Program-made: the position numbers and the translations under genes
Shown: piece after piece, positions 43,491 through 56,139 of the stretch
Numbering within the stretch: position 1 is the stretch's first letter
Layout: each line of letters begins with the position of its first letter
NCBI GenBank assembly: GCA_029721515.1
Contig: CM056556.1
Span: 20,478,169-20,542,168, forward strand
Direction of reading: 5' to 3'
DNA: 64,000 nucleotides
From: Synanceia verrucosa
Taxonomy: Eukaryota; Chordata; Actinopteri; Perciformes; Synanceiidae
The notes under the pieces: generated by a model
What the model saw: only the letters and a program-made list of their open reading frames with translations
The model's database searches: none
What the model was told of the DNA's origin: nothing

Positions 43491-46400
43491 TCTTGATCAT
43501 GGACTTTTTGACAGTGATTAAGAGCCAACCTTGCAGTTAAAAGGCATCCACTCTACCCACTGATGGTGATGTCTTTAGATTGACAGAAATTTGGTCATAA
43601 AGTAAACTAAAATAAAATTCTTTAACTAAAATAAAGTATTGGACAAGATAAAAATTAGATTTGCCATCTGATGATGACACTATATTAAATATTAAGCTAT
43701 GACCAAATATATAAAATATACACAATATACTGTATCTTGAAATTGACATATCCCTTCATACAAGTTGTCGAGTTCTCTCAAAACCACAAAATGTCAGCCT
43801 AATGATGACGCCAGAACAGGGGTATTCAATTAAAATTCACTAAGATCCAGTTACTAAAATGTTTTCCCAGAAAAGGTGCAAACCTCACAAATTGTGTGTT
43901 ATAGCCTACCCCTTAAAATCAACAACAAATTATGATCAATAGTAGAAAACACTCAGAGAGTGCAGATCTCCACCAAGGCGGCGGTGGTGACTTTTTATTG
44001 TTTAAAGTTACCCCCGCCGCCAAGGAGGTTATGTTTTCACCGGTGCTTCTGTAAAGTGACCAAATTTCATTTCCAGTTTGCAGATATTAACTGTTGTTCT
44101 AGCCTGCCTGTAACATGCTCTTTTTTTTCAGCACCTGTTCCCATCGTAAAACACCACAGTATGGGAGGTGTCAACTTTTTATGGGATTGGTGCTTATTTT
44201 AATCTTGCAGAAAAGTATGATATTTTGTGCACGTGTGTGACTGTCACCAACCCTCTCTGGAAACTAAGCTGTCATTCTTTATTAGAATTTCTTATTATGA
44301 GCCAGAGAGGAAAGTGCTGCACCTTTTGTGAATTGAGGGGGAAAACGGATGATAGACAGGATGAGATAGGATGGGTGGGAAAGGGTGCAAACATGCAGTA
44401 TCATTAGAAATCAAGAATGTGAGATGCATTATTCCTAGCAACCAATATCCCAGAAATAAGGAGAAGACAGAAAAGATAATAACAATAATAATGATAATAA
44501 TGACAATAATAAGTAAATAAATAAAGCTGGGCTCTAAGGGGCGAAGGTGAAATGTAAGAATGCATAGAGGGCATGAATTTGGTGTGAAGCCCGAAGAGTG
44601 ATTTCACCCATTCTGGTGGGTCCCATCAGTACTCAACAATCGGACACGACAGGCATTCGTACACCCTGATCCAACATGCATGAGTGACTGGCACCGAAGC
44701 CCGGAGCAGCTAAGACAACTGAGTAGGGGCCCGCTGGCCGAGTGTCCGTCCCACCCAGGCAGCAGGAACACCCAGGAGGCATCGCCCAGAGAGCCAACCA
44801 GGACCACAGAGAAACACACAAACCCAGGGACCAAGAGGGGGCACAGCCAGACACCCCCACAGTGCCACGAACAAGCCCAGGAGCTCCGACACATTCTCAT
44901 GTAACATGCTCACACGCGCTTTCTACCCAGATACTGTAACTGTACCCAGATACTGTTATTCCAGTCAACACACAACTTTTTTCTCAATCATAAAACGCTG
45001 AAATCAGGGAAATTTTCGGGGGCAGTTTTAACCAGTGACTGGTCACTTAAAACGGGGACTGTCCCCGGAAATCATTTCCCAAGTAATGGACAAATGCACT
45101 ATAATATAACAGTAACTGTGTTTATGTATTTAAAAAGTATTAATAACTGTCAAAAGTAACGGCATTACTGACATGTTTTTGCCCAACACTGGTGGCCATG
45201 CAGAGTAAACAAACAATTTGATTGGCTCTATTAAGTGACAGTATTTCTGTATTAACGGGATGGGCTGCACCCAAAAAAGTAGCATACCTTGATCATATAT
45301 GATTATTTATTCTAATTATTTTATCAGAAATTGGTCACGGGTCTGGACCAAGGTCCAGCATTTGGTGATGCCTGCACTAGAGTAATGGTCACTGGATCAT
45401 TAATGTCAGCAGGGATATATTTTTTTGGGGACCATGGATTCCTGTAGGAAATTTCATGACAATCCATCCAATAGCTGTCAAGATATTTCAGTCTGGACTA
45501 TAGCATTGTTAAAAAAAAGAAAACTTGACAGGATGCTTACATTTCACAGTTCCACTCCGGTGAGCATATTCAAGTTTCTTTCCTGGGTTCCAAAAACACA
45601 CAATCTAATCTTAAAAACACACTGAATTGGGTTAACAAACCACGCATAATATATGAGCATTCCCTCACCTACTGTTCAGTCCCTGGCTGCAAAATGCTAA
45701 AAGCTATACATCTGAGCACATGATAATGATGAGATGTTCAATGAATAACATTTACTGTGCATCTTTTATATGATCTGTAGTTCTTTCCTGGAACATATGT
45801 TACTATGGTAGTCCTTTGGGGCAGAACAGTGCAGTCTGTAGTCCCTGAACACTTATCATGCATATAATGACCCAAAAGGTAAATCTGATTAGATCAGCAG
45901 TCCCTATTCAGAGAGGTAGCAGAGGAGTGAGGGCACTTGTGGCCTCTTTTGTCTAGTTCATTCATTCCCTCTCCGTCTGTGAGCACCATGATCAATGTCG
46001 ATCATGGAAATTGAGCTCCTAAACCTCAGTCCCGTAACTGCTATCTTTCATGTCTGCATGGCTCTCTCCATGTGTCAAATAAATGTCAAAAATTCAAAAG
46101 GAGGTTGGTCTGCTCCTCTGCTCTATAAAAGGGAGCACTTCAAAACACAAAAGAAGAGGAGGCTTGATGTACCTGAAGCCCTGTTGCTTTTTTTCTACTG
46201 CATACACATTTGAAGTTGCATTGTGAACTTCTTGTGTTAAAGTAAAAGTGAAGCAGTGTGCCAGGCAGGCTTCCTGAATACAATGTTCTCACAGCAGTGT
46301 GCTTTATAGTATTTTTCACTGCCTGTATGTCCTGAAAATACTGTTTAAATCATGTGTAATTCTAAAGCACCATACTAGAGACAGTGTTAGGAAGCCATAC

Positions 46401-46949
46401 AGCAGTATCAAGCCAAAGTCGAGAGGATACAAACTAGATGACATATGAGGGTAAGCTAATGGCAGCTAATGCTATAGTCATTGCACATAATAAGTCCCAT
46501 TTAAAACTTTGTAATGGCTGCAAGTTCTCACTATTTAAAATATGCATTATGTGCATGTTTCAGATAATCCTCTTGTCTCAAAATCAGCCCTGCAACCCAT
46601 TGGTCTGGACATTTAACTGAGCAACAAGCGCTGACTGAAACTTGATGCAGTACTTGTTTTAGAATGGTTAAAAACATTCTTATTGCCTTCCTGGTCACGA
46701 GCCTACACATGTACTCCTTGTATCTCACTATTATTTTTGACAATAAACTTTTGAACCTTTTAATGGTGATTTGGTGCATGAAATATAGAAAAATAAACAT
46801 AAACCTATATACATATGAACTTGTAAATACAAAAACTGGTTATGTGGTAAAAACAGAGATTAAAACAGTGCAATATGGCAGATAAGCAAAGGCAAGAACT
46901 GCACAGAAGTAAGTGCAAGTATTTTTGTAAATGTTATTGTAAATGTGTA
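43491..46949. other. Intergenic stretch with dispersed repeat fragments
   Basis: Repeat-like pieces: 43777-43815 (caaaaccacaaaatgtcagc), 43960-44045 (ctccaccaaggcggcggtgg ... ccgccaaggaggttatg), a G+C-rich block at 44590-44905 open in several frames on both strands, and 45424-45510 (ttcatgacaatccatccaat). Some are phrases I recognise as dispersed in fish. No frame shows a protein family. Confidence 0.4.
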
Positions 46950-48195
46950 ATTAGGCTGTGGAGGGGGGTGGACCATGGACCTTGTTGATGAGGCCAGCTG
47001 CAGTGGGGAAGAAACTTATGGTGTGAGGTTCTGGTCCCAATGGACTGCAGCCCTCTGCCAGAGGGGAGGGACTGTCCAGGGTGGCAGGGGTCGGCCACAA
47101 TCTTTCCTGCATGCCTCAGGGTCCTGGAGGTGTGCAGGTCTTTGAGAGATGGAAAATTGCAGCCAATCACCTTCTCTGCTGAACGGATGACATGTTACAG
47201 CCTGGCCTTGTCCTTGGTGGTGGCAGCAGAGCACCAGATGATGATGGAGGAGGTGAGGATGGACTCCATGATGGCAGTGTAGAAGTGCACCATTGCTGTC
47301 TTTGGCAGGTTGAATTTCTTCAGCTGCTGCAGGAAGTATATCCTCTGCTGTGCTTTTGGGAGCTGATGTTCAACTCCCACTTGGGGTCCTGGGTGATAAT
47401 GGTCCCCAGGAAGTGGAAAGACTCCACAGAGTTGACTGGAGAGCCACACAGAGTGATGGGGGCAGTTGGAGGTGTGTTCCTCTTGTAGTCCACTGTCATC
47501 TCCACTTTAGAGTGTTGAGCTCTAAGTTGTTCTCAGCACACCAGGTCACCAGATCGTCAATCTCCATCCTGTAGGTGGGTTCATCATCAGAGATGAGCCC
47601 TATGAGGGTGGTGTCATCTGCACACGTCAAAGTCTTGACAGCCTGATGACTGGAGGTGTAGGTGTTGGTGTACAAGGAGAAGAGTAGAGGAGAAAAAATG
47701 CAGCATTGAGGGGAACTGGTGCTGATGGTTCTGGAGTCACAGATATGTTTCCTCAGTTTGACCTGCTGCTTCCTATCAGACAGAAAGTCTGTAATCCACC
47801 TGCAGGTAGACTCCGGCACATTCAGTTGGAGTCCTGCAGCAGAGCCGGGATGATGGTGTTGAAGGCAGAGCTGAAGTCCACAAAGAATCCTGGCATAGGT
47901 TCCTGGGGAATCCAGATGCTGGAGGATGAAGTGCAGAGCCATGTTAACTGCATCATCTACAGATCCTGTTGTAAGCAAACTGCAGGGGGTCCAGGAGGGG
48001 GTCCATCATGGTCTTGAGGTAAGTACAAGGCGACTTCATAAACACAGAGGTCAGAGTGACTGGTCTGTAGTCGTTATGTCCCGTGGTCTTTGTTTTCTTT
48101 GGTATGGTGATTATGGTGGAGGTCTTGAAGCAGGCTGGCAGTCCCTGCGACAATAGTGGTTGTTCAGAAGGTTGGCCAGGTGGCTTGTAGTTGAT
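46950..48195 (-). pseudogene. L2-like LINE reverse transcriptase, minus strand
   Basis: Reading leftward from 48195: PACFKTSTIITIPKKTKTTG, then NDYRPVTLTSVFMKS and LDPLQFAYNR. These are followed by CADDTTLIGLISDDEPTYRM (Cys where Phe is usual), SFHFLGTIITQDPKWELNIS and FNLPKTAMVHFYTAIMESIL. The tail reads VIGCNFPSLKDLHTSRTLRH and HAGKIVADPCHPG. Frames switch at least four times (about 47.95, 47.5, 47.4 and 47.2 kb). The piece at 49351-50340 encodes the endonuclease of an L2-like LINE in the same orientation, so both may be one element split by the segment between them. Confidence 0.8.
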
Positions 48196-49350
48196 TATCT
48201 ATCTCAGTCCTCTCCAGATCCAGTTCCTCTCCAGATCGCCCCGGGGGGGGGCGAGTGCATGAAGGGACTTATGAGTAGAAGGAGTTTGTAGTGGATGCAG
48301 AACTTGACTGGGAGCCAGTGGAGGTGGATGAGGGTGGGGGTAATGTGCTGCCAGAATTTGGTGCGAGTGAGAACTCTGTCAGCTGAGTTCTGCACGTACT
48401 GCCTGTCCAGGGCTTTACTTGGAACCCCAGACAAGACTCCATTACAGTAGTCCAGCCAGGATGTGAAAGCGTGGATAAGCGTCTCTGCTACAGAATCAGA
48501 CAGCAAGGGACAGAGACGGGAAATGATGTTGAGGTGGTGGAAAGCAGATTTGGTGATGGATTTGATATGGGACTGGAAGGAGAGGGTGGGGTCAAAGATG
48601 ACGCCCAGGTTGTGGACCTCAGAGGCTGGTCAGATGGAACAACCATCGACACTGATGAAGAGATCTCCAACCTTCCGCTGCAGTGGCTTGGGGGCCACAA
48701 CCATGAGCTCAGTTTTATTGCTATGGAGTTTGAGTAAGTTGGTTGTCATCAAGTTCTTTGTGATATGGAGGCAGTTGACCAGAGACTGTGGGGGAGCTGA
48801 GACGATGGTAAGGTGCTGAGAGAGAGCTGGGTATCGTCAGCGTAGCAGTGGAAGTTGAGACTGTGGTTCCGTATGATCTGGCCAAGGGGGGAGCAGGTAG
48901 ACATGAGATGGTGAGGAGAGTGGGACCAAGCACAGAGCCTTGAGGGTGGCCGTGGTTGACTGGGGCAGGGGAGGAGGAGAAGCCATGGAGTCCTATTTGA
49001 AAGGTATGATTGAAACCATGCCAGTGCAGTGCCGGAGATGCCAAGGAGGTTGGAAGGGTGTTTGAAGAGGATAGTGTGGCAAACACTGACGAAAGCAGAG
49101 GTCGAGGAGGATGAGGACACTGATTTTACCAGAGTCTGCATCAATGAGGAGGTCATTGATTATTTTGATCAGAGGTGTCTCTGTGCTATGGTGTATTCTA
49201 TATGCCAACTGAAATGATTCATCGAGCTCATGGTTGGACAGATGCAGATGGAGCTAGACAGCCACTGCTCTTTCCAGGATCTTGCTGAGGAAAGGAAGGT
49301 TGGAGATTGGCCGAAAGTTATTGAGGTCATCAGGTGATGGTCTAGACTCA
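48196..49350 (-). pseudogene. Jockey/I-type LINE reverse transcriptase inside an L2-like LINE
   Basis: Reading leftward from 49350: SRPSPDDLNNFRPISNLPFL, then SKILERAVAVQLHLHLSNHE, HHSTETPLIKIINDLLIDAD and ISGTALAWFQSYLSNRT. Then come GHPQGSVLGP and HCYADDTQLSLST, the palm box with both Asp. The C-terminal part reads HAFTSWLDYCNGVLSGVPSK and HITPTLIHLHWLPVKFCIHY. It lacks an endonuclease, so it is 5'-truncated. It replaces the expected start of the L2 reverse transcriptase, on the same strand as both L2 pieces. Confidence 0.8.
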
Positions 49351-50340
49351 GTGCGAACCCAAATGCACGACTCCACAAGCAACTTGTTCTTGTACCCACT
49401 CTTAAACACCTTCTCCTTCTGCAACTGTAGCCATTTGAGTTTAGCTGTGAACCAGGGTTTGTCATTGTTATAAGTTGGAGTCGATGCACAGCTGTCTTCA
49501 CGGAGACTGATTTATAACGTCACAGCATCTGTAAACTCATCCAGGCTGCTGGTTTCAGTTTTGAAAACATCCCAGTCTGTACAATCAAAACACGCCTGAA
49601 GAGCCTCCACAGCCTCACTGGTCCACTGTTTTGATGTCCTCACAACAGGTTTACAAAGTTTTAATTTCTGTTTGTATGCAGGAATCAGGTGAACCATGAC
49701 GTGGTCAGAGTGACCCAGAGCAGCGCGAGGGATGGCCTGATAGGCTCCATTTACTGTTGTGTAACAGTGATCCAGAATGTTCTCTCTGGTGGGACATTTA
49801 ATAAACTGTTTATATCTGGGAAGTTCATGGGTTAGGTTTCCTTTGTTGAAGTCACCGAGGACAATAACTAAAGAGTCGGGTTTAGTCCACTCCACACTAA
49901 GTATCTTGTCAGTGAGTGCGTGCTCTGCATTCAGCACGTTGGCCTGTGGTGGGATGAGAACACCGAACAGAATGAATGAAGCAAGTTCACAGTGAGAATA
50001 AAAGGGTTTGCAGTGAATGAAAACAGTTTCCAGATCAGGAGAACAGTGTTGCTGCATCCCAGTCACAGCTTTACAACAGCCACTGTTCACATAAAAACAG
50101 ATACCTCCAACATTTGATTTGCCGTTGAGTAGTGAATCTTGGTCGACTCTGTAGATTTGGAATCCTTGCAGCTCTAGAGCAGAGTCCGGTTTTAATCCAC
50201 AATCCATGTCTCTGTGAAACACAAAATGGAAGATGAGGAAATGTCTATTTTTTTCGACCAGTAACTGGAGTTCATCCACTTTGTTGTGGAGTGAGCCCAT
50301 TGGAGAGGAATATTGTTGGTATCTCTCCTTTTTTTCACTT
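49351..50340 (-). pseudogene. L2-like LINE endonuclease domain, minus strand
   Basis: The frame 50300-49512 (262 codons) carries FQIYRVDQDSLLNGKSNVGG, then LVIVLGDFNKGNLTHELPRY and LDHCYTTVNGAYQAIPRAAL. It continues to GHSDHVMVHLIP and VVRTSKQWTSEAVEALQACF. The GDFN and SDH motifs of AP-like endonucleases are both intact, more so than in the LINE at 31604. After a stop near 49512 it continues as YNNDKPWFTAKLKWLQLQKE until about 49350, where Jockey/I-type sequence takes over. The N-terminal catalytic residues before FQIYR are not clearly present. Confidence 0.82.
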
Positions 50341-51910
50341 CAAATCACACAAATCACTTTTGGTTTGGTGTAATTTGATCAACAAAATAACAAAAGTGAC
50401 GTCACTTCCTGACTAATCAGTGGCCTGTAGTCCATTGACGTCACATTTTGTGGCTCGATTCAGCTAATTTGTAGTGCCACGTTAGTACTAAAAAAGCACC
50501 TCATACCAGATACTATTACCAAATGGAAAACCTGAAAACTGAGTTGGTGCCAGGCAAAGGGCATGCAACAAATTCGGGTAAACAGGCATGGTTTCAGGCA
50601 TTATGAATGAAGATAATCAAATTTTGATCTTGGAGCCTGGGAGACAACAGAGATAAATTCAAATAGTTAAAAAAGCAGGGCCCATCCATTTTCTTCAGCT
50701 TTCAGTCTCTTTCACTGAACAGATTCTTGTGGTTTATAACCTTTCACCACTGCTTCCACTCCTCAAAAGCCATCTTGATCAACAACAGCTTAGGTTTTGG
50801 GGTGACGTTTCTTGAAGAAATCTCCACAGGGCATTTTTAAGCTTAAGTTCAAACTAAATCTGTTTGACAAGAAAGATTTTGATAACCACATCACAGAAAA
50901 TGGTTTTATGATCACAAAAAAAGTACACAAATTTAACTTCCAACATATTGAAACACTATATTTATAAAGACACTAAGACAGTGACTTCCCACACAACATT
51001 GTAAAAGCAAGATGGCAGAATGAAGTTTAAAGCATTTACCTGAAGATAACCTTCTAGATTTTCCTCCACTGAAGAATATGCATTCTTCAAAATAACTACA
51101 TATATTGAAACCATCAAACTTTAGCTACCTAAAGCATATTTTAGTGTACTATTTTACAGAGGGTTTGGCATTCCTCCATTGAGAACTGATTTCAGACAAG
51201 AGGCATGAACTCTGTTGAAGTTTGAAATAATTGGATCTGATTTTACCTAATCGCTAACGTTTGGTCGTGACGTATGTAATGCACCACTAGCATTCAGGCT
51301 AGCCAACTCCTTCGCCACTAACAGAGCTAACTGAAAACTTTTGCCGAACTCCTTGAGAAGTAAAGCCACAACATTTTTGCCAGAAATAAAAATGGTTAAA
51401 CATTCCTCTTGCTCCAGATTCAGTTGCTGAAGGTTGGGAGCCTAGCCAAAACAGACTGAATGACTTTCTTCACTTCCGCCGCTATTGCCAAACTACAACC
51501 AGCTAGACTACAACGTAAATAATGCACATATCTTCAACGTCACCGTTAACACCTGCCTTCCCCCTTCCCCCCACCATTCGCTGATTGGCCAGGATGGAAT
51601 GCATCCTGAGAAATCGATTTCAAGTGGATCAAGCCCAGATGTAGAAATGGTAATTGAGTGGAAGATTACGGAGGGCTATGGCCAGACTAATCCAGTATTA
51701 GAATGATTACGAGAAAGCTAACAATTTTGTTGCATGGATTTGGGTCACTCCACAGAGATCCATCCAGCACATACAAGGTGAGATTAGATTTTTGTTTGTG
51801 GGCTATATTGAATTGTAAATGTGCTGCTCCAGCCTGTAGCAGTCTGCAGGCCATTCCCCTTCTAATTGCTGATTTCCTTTGTTCTCCAGTGTATATTCAC
51901 CCTAAAACTC
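50341..51910. other. Intergenic, no gene seen
   Basis: No recognised protein family, no bordered repeat. The sequence 50560-50680 looks unique and could be compared across fish for conservation. Confidence 0.4.
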
Positions 51911-52920
51911 AAAGGTGACGGCCAGACAGACTGTCGAGCTAGGCCGGGCTAAGGCCATTAGGGGGCTACCTCAGTGCTAATAGCCCTTTGCCACAAGCCC
52001 CATGCCCCAAAACTGTTTGTGTTCACACTGTCGGGCTATTAGCTTCTTCGGGTTACACGCCCATTTGCAAAAACGTCACTGATAAAACCCATTTATGCAA
52101 CCTCTCGTCCTCATGTTGATCATGTTCTGACGGAGACAAGTTGACGAGTTTGAAAAAGAAAGAATGAAGCTAGAATGTTACGGAGGCTACGTGCGGGACA
52201 ACGGCAAAGAGCAATCAAATTACAACAGGAACCACGACTGAGAGCCAAAGCATGGAAACACAAAAGAATTGAGGTATGTAAACCATAAAACAACCCATTC
52301 ATAATGCCAGCTGTACCACATTGTCACCAGGCTGTATAGAAGATAGCTCACTAACGGACAGGCTATTTCAATAATAGTAGGCTTCGCAGCTAACAGTAAA
52401 CAAAGGACAAACTTTGCGTTACTGCTTTACTTGTCATCGAATTGACGTAGCTTCTCCTTGACACCGCCTCTAGCTCTGCTTTAGCACCACTAAGACAATA
52501 GCTGGTTTCACATTATCAACACAAAGCCGAGCCAGCCCGGGCAGCACAGAAACAAAGGAGGAAAAGAGGAAGTGAAGACTGCATCTCTCCGCTATCTAAT
52601 GTGTTCAGTTCTAACATTTCTGTTTTCTCTGTACTTTTACAGCTTTACAAAGCGAGAGGTGGTGTCGTCTGTCTCAGTGAGGAAAAGGTGGTATGGAAAA
52701 TGGCTTCCATGGACCTCATGTCAGACGAGGAGGACTCAATCTTGGATGCAGCCCAGAGTTTGTGTCATTTACTGGCTGCATTTTGGTGCCCACTTCCTCC
52801 TGTTAAATGGATGTCATCAAATCCAAATGACTCCGAAGTGGGTCAGGTGAGGGAATGGTGGCAGTATTTTATCCCACAAATAAGGTCCAATTTGTAAAAA
52901 AACAGCACTTCCCCTTGAAG
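51911..52920. other. Unclassified repeat-like block with open frames
   Basis: G+C-rich palindromic words near 51930-52040 (gggctaaggccattaggggg, 'gtgttcacactgtcgggctatt') and again near 52510-52550 ('ggtttcacattatcaacaca', 'gccgagccagcccgggc') suggest ends of a DNA element. A frame across 52601-52897 contains VVWKMASMDLMSDEEDSILD but passes into the half MITE at 52790, so it is unlikely to be one gene. I do not recognise it. Confidence 0.3.
52790..52915. repeat. Half copy of the 1517-1770 foldback MITE
   Basis: It shares 'cctgttaaatggatg', 'tcaaatccaaatgactcc', 'tggcagtattttatccca' and 'aaataaggtcca', ending in 'aaaacagcacttcccctt'. Only the right arm is present. Confidence 0.75.
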
Positions 52921-53479
52921 TTATTAGGTCCTAAAGTTTGTAAAAATTTACTACTATGAGCCTGTCAAAGACCAAGCTGGCAGACAAAAGGCAATTTACG
53001 TGGTTTTTCAAAAAAGAGGGTTTTTATACCCAAAAATCTGAAAATACAAATAACAAAATATATAACTGAAGTTCTGGTCCTAAAGGAGGTCAAACAAACA
53101 TAACTCAACTAAAGTGAACTTAATATCACAAACAGACCTTCCAAAGTGAAGACAATGGGGAACATATACTAACTGATCAGACCAATTACACACAAGGGAT
53201 GACAGGCCGACAAACACTACCAACTAGACTATAAATAATAATAACTAAACTAAATAATAAACAATATAACTAAACTGAAACTAAACAGTTTCTTCCTATG
53301 CGGTAACAAGAGTTGTTATGGCCCAATTGGCCACTTCCTGTATTTAAAAGCTTCACTTCCTTGGGCATGTCCTTTGTTTGAGCATGACCAAATGTCCTCC
53401 AGTAGCAGCGTTAACTCTGTAACTCAAGAAAAATGAAAATCAGAACAAGTTAAAGAAAGCAGTGACTGTAGCGCAATCA

Positions 53480-54095
53480 TGGCCTGATGAATTGCACCCG
53501 GGCTCTGATTAATTGCAGCCTTGCAGGAAGACGTAGGAGAGGTGAGTTAAAAAATAAGGCTTGGCAGTTGCTTGGGTTATTGTTGGAGGGAGCTGTCTGT
53601 TTTGCACCGCCGACTGTACGTTATTGGCACCCAGACATCGGACAGTGCCAAAGCTCAGACCCCGGGGGAGGGTCTAAGTTTCACCTCTTATGTCATTCCT
53701 GATTTTGTATTTATGTATTATAACCATGTATTAATTCTTTTAGAGAGAAACAGTAGACGGGCTTAATGACGTGAACTACCAGGGAAGGGGGAGTGTCTAC
53801 TGCCTGTATTTGCAGTGTTTAAGGTAGGCGTAGCCCAGATTACTCTTTGTGTGTAGTTGGTGTGTGGTTTCATTCATTCCATGCGTGTCCTTGGAATGGT
53901 GTGTGGTTATGGCGTGTTTATTCATGTGGGTTGTGCATGATCTTAAAGAGTGCAGTGTTGCATGGTGTGGTTTCCCTACAGTGAGTCACCTTTACTTACC
54001 TGCGTAGTGGCTGCTCCTCGAGCTCCTCCTATTTCCATTGTATGCATTTTTATATCTGTGTTTAAATAAAGACTTACTTGTTTTTCTATATGCTC
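53480..54095 (+). repeat. Possible solo LTR or retroelement 3' region
   Basis: The block begins near tgatgaattgcacccgggct and ends after an AATAAA signal at 54065-54070 followed by 'gacttacttgtttttctata'. A promoter-like G-rich middle and a late polyadenylation signal fit an LTR, but no flanking duplication or inverted TG...CA ends were established. Confidence 0.25.
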
Positions 54096-54308
54096 TGAGT
54101 GGTATTTTTTCACCTCTGACAAAGCCCTTATTAGGCTAGTTAATTACACATCCATGGTTAGTCTCGCCAATTTGGAGGTGCCATACCTCTGAGTGTTGGA
54201 AAAGGTATGTTAGAAAGCTACCATTGCTGCAATGTTATGTGCTACCATTGTACACAGAAACAATATAAAATAGGGCAACCTATACAGAGTACCATGAATT
54301 TTCATTAA

Positions 54309-54759
54309 CTAATTGAGTGTCAGCCGGTTTATAAAACCGAAAGTGCCTTGTGCCAGCTTTTTTGGTCATTTTTGAAGACCCACAGAATATTTTGCAAAAA
54401 AAAAAAAAAGAAAGCTGAAACTTTCTACTTTGTCATGAAAGCTGAAACTTTCTATTTTGTCATGAAAAAACTGTTTTTACCTTGTTCCATTCTTGTTTTC
54501 TCTGGAGGAGAGCAGAGGCCAGTTTCACCAAAATCATCACTTTTGGTCCAGATTCTGTTTATTTTGCTCTCTAATCGCGATCATCTCCACTTCCTGCTCC
54601 TGCTGGTGTCTTTAGGTGCCGACTACAAATCCTAGAAGCCCCAATATTACTCACAGGCTGTGTGAGACTGCCCTCTTGTGCTTTCTGCCGAAAAACCACA
54701 ATGGCACTCAAGCATTTGATTTTAAATGACGTACAAATACGTCAATGGCACTCAAAGTG
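54309..54759. mobile_element. piggyBac-like MITE, second copy
   Basis: TTAA flanks both ends (54305-54308, 54760-54763). The left end is CTAATTGAGTGTCAGCC and the right end GGCACTCAAAGTG. The left arm keeps 'aaaaccgaaagtgccttgtg', as in the 38607 copy. It lacks that copy's inner insertion and so serves as an uninterrupted reference. A 22-base segment (gaaactttctattttgtcat-like) is duplicated at about 54416-54463. Confidence 0.85.
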
Positions 54760-55877
54760 TTAAAGGACCCAAATTGTGAAAAGTAAGACTTCCATGTCAT
54801 TTATGTTAAATAGCAGGTTGTAAGTGTAAGGCTAGGCTTCAGCCACACGCAAATGGCACAATAACGCTTGTGAGAACATTGCCTGAAGTATTTCCGTCTA
54901 CATGGCAACGCGATAACAAGAGGATGTAATACATATGCCACACCGATGGTGGTGCTGCAAAGAAACACAGAGAGACCCATGAAAAAGAACGAAAGAATGC
55001 AATGAGCATGCATGTGAAGTCATTGTTTACTACTACTTCTGATGCGATGATGTGATGTCATCGTTAGCAACAACGCCGGGTACACACTGAAACCCCGAAA
55101 TGGCTTTGTCAGATCTTCTCACTCTGGAACCCGTTTTCAGAAAACTGAGTCACCGACAACGCTGGAGCCATCTGTACGCAAGGCGGAATTGTTATTAAAA
55201 TGTGTCGGATTCACAGAATTCCGTTGTTGTATGGACAGCACCCTAGCTTTTCCTTATTGTTTTTCCCAGAGGATGTGTGGTGCCAGGGAGGCATGGTCGA
55301 CTCCTGACCATCTGCTCCACTCCTTCGTCAGATAATTCTGTTTCAGTTCGGTAGCGCATGCTAAGATTATTCTTACCTTGATGTTCTTGGTTTTCCTTGT
55401 GCGCTCCCGAGATACTTAACCTTTCTCAAGCTCCTAGTGCTATACAAACACTGTGAAAATATTGAAACACTCCATGTACAGAGAAATCCACACAGCTCAT
55501 ATTCATAAACTTTGCATCTGAAAGCTGTCAGGATTTATGTACAATTATGATGTCAATATTTAGACCATTACACACTTTCAAACATTTATGTAAACATTAA
55601 AATAAATGTGTCCCAGTTCCATTTCCAGTTGCAGTGTACATGAATGATGTTAGCTAAAAGGAAGTAAACATGGACCCGATGCAGTTCCATTGCAATTCTA
55701 TTAAAATGACTCAAACAGAGCATTTCAGGCAGAGTGTAAATACAGACATATTCAGGCAGATAATATGAGAGAATTTTTTTTTTTTTTTAACATTACTGCA
55801 TGTTAAAATTTTCTGTTAAAAACAAAAAATTATCTTAAGACACAGACCTGTGCACTTTTAGATGTTGTGTTTTGCAG

Positions 55878-55962
55878 TGCTCCAGACAGCCAAGGATGGA
55901 CTGGCTTGCATGTGAAAGAGTTGACTACAGAGGATCTCAAGTGGCAATCAGACTCAGAAGGA
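55878..55962 (+). other. Exon-like segment between good splice signals
   Basis: It is preceded by a T-rich stretch ending ttttgcag and followed by gtaagt. The 85 bases are open in two frames on the plus strand, one reading WTGLHVKELTTEDLKWQSDS. I recognise no protein. It could be an exon of a non-coding RNA, a 5'-untranslated exon of a downstream gene, or chance. Confidence 0.25.
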
Positions 55963-56110
55963 GTAAGTAGATCACAGATATAGGCAGGAGCCTGACCATT
56001 CAAGACATTAAAAACAAGTATTCATAATTTTAGAACTCACAGAGCAACATTATCATTAACTTGAAGTCATCGCCTGGGGAATGTTAGTCCAATATCAACT
56101 CTCCTTTTAG

Positions 56111-56139
56111 CTCTGTTATGGACTTCAGCAACTCCTGAG
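56111..56139 (+). other. Second exon-like segment, 29 bases
   Basis: It is preceded by ctccttttag and followed by gtaagtac, both strong consensus matches. It is 148 bases after the previous segment. It has stops in frame, so if used it is more likely untranslated. Confidence 0.2.

Noticed and set aside
44604..44939. Overlapping open frames on both strands in a G+C-rich block
   Set aside because: Frames are open in several phases at once because of base composition; no family motif is seen.
47016..49473. Plus-strand frames across 47-49.5 kb
   Set aside because: They are opposite to the LINE reverse-transcriptase pieces, whose motifs read on the minus strand.
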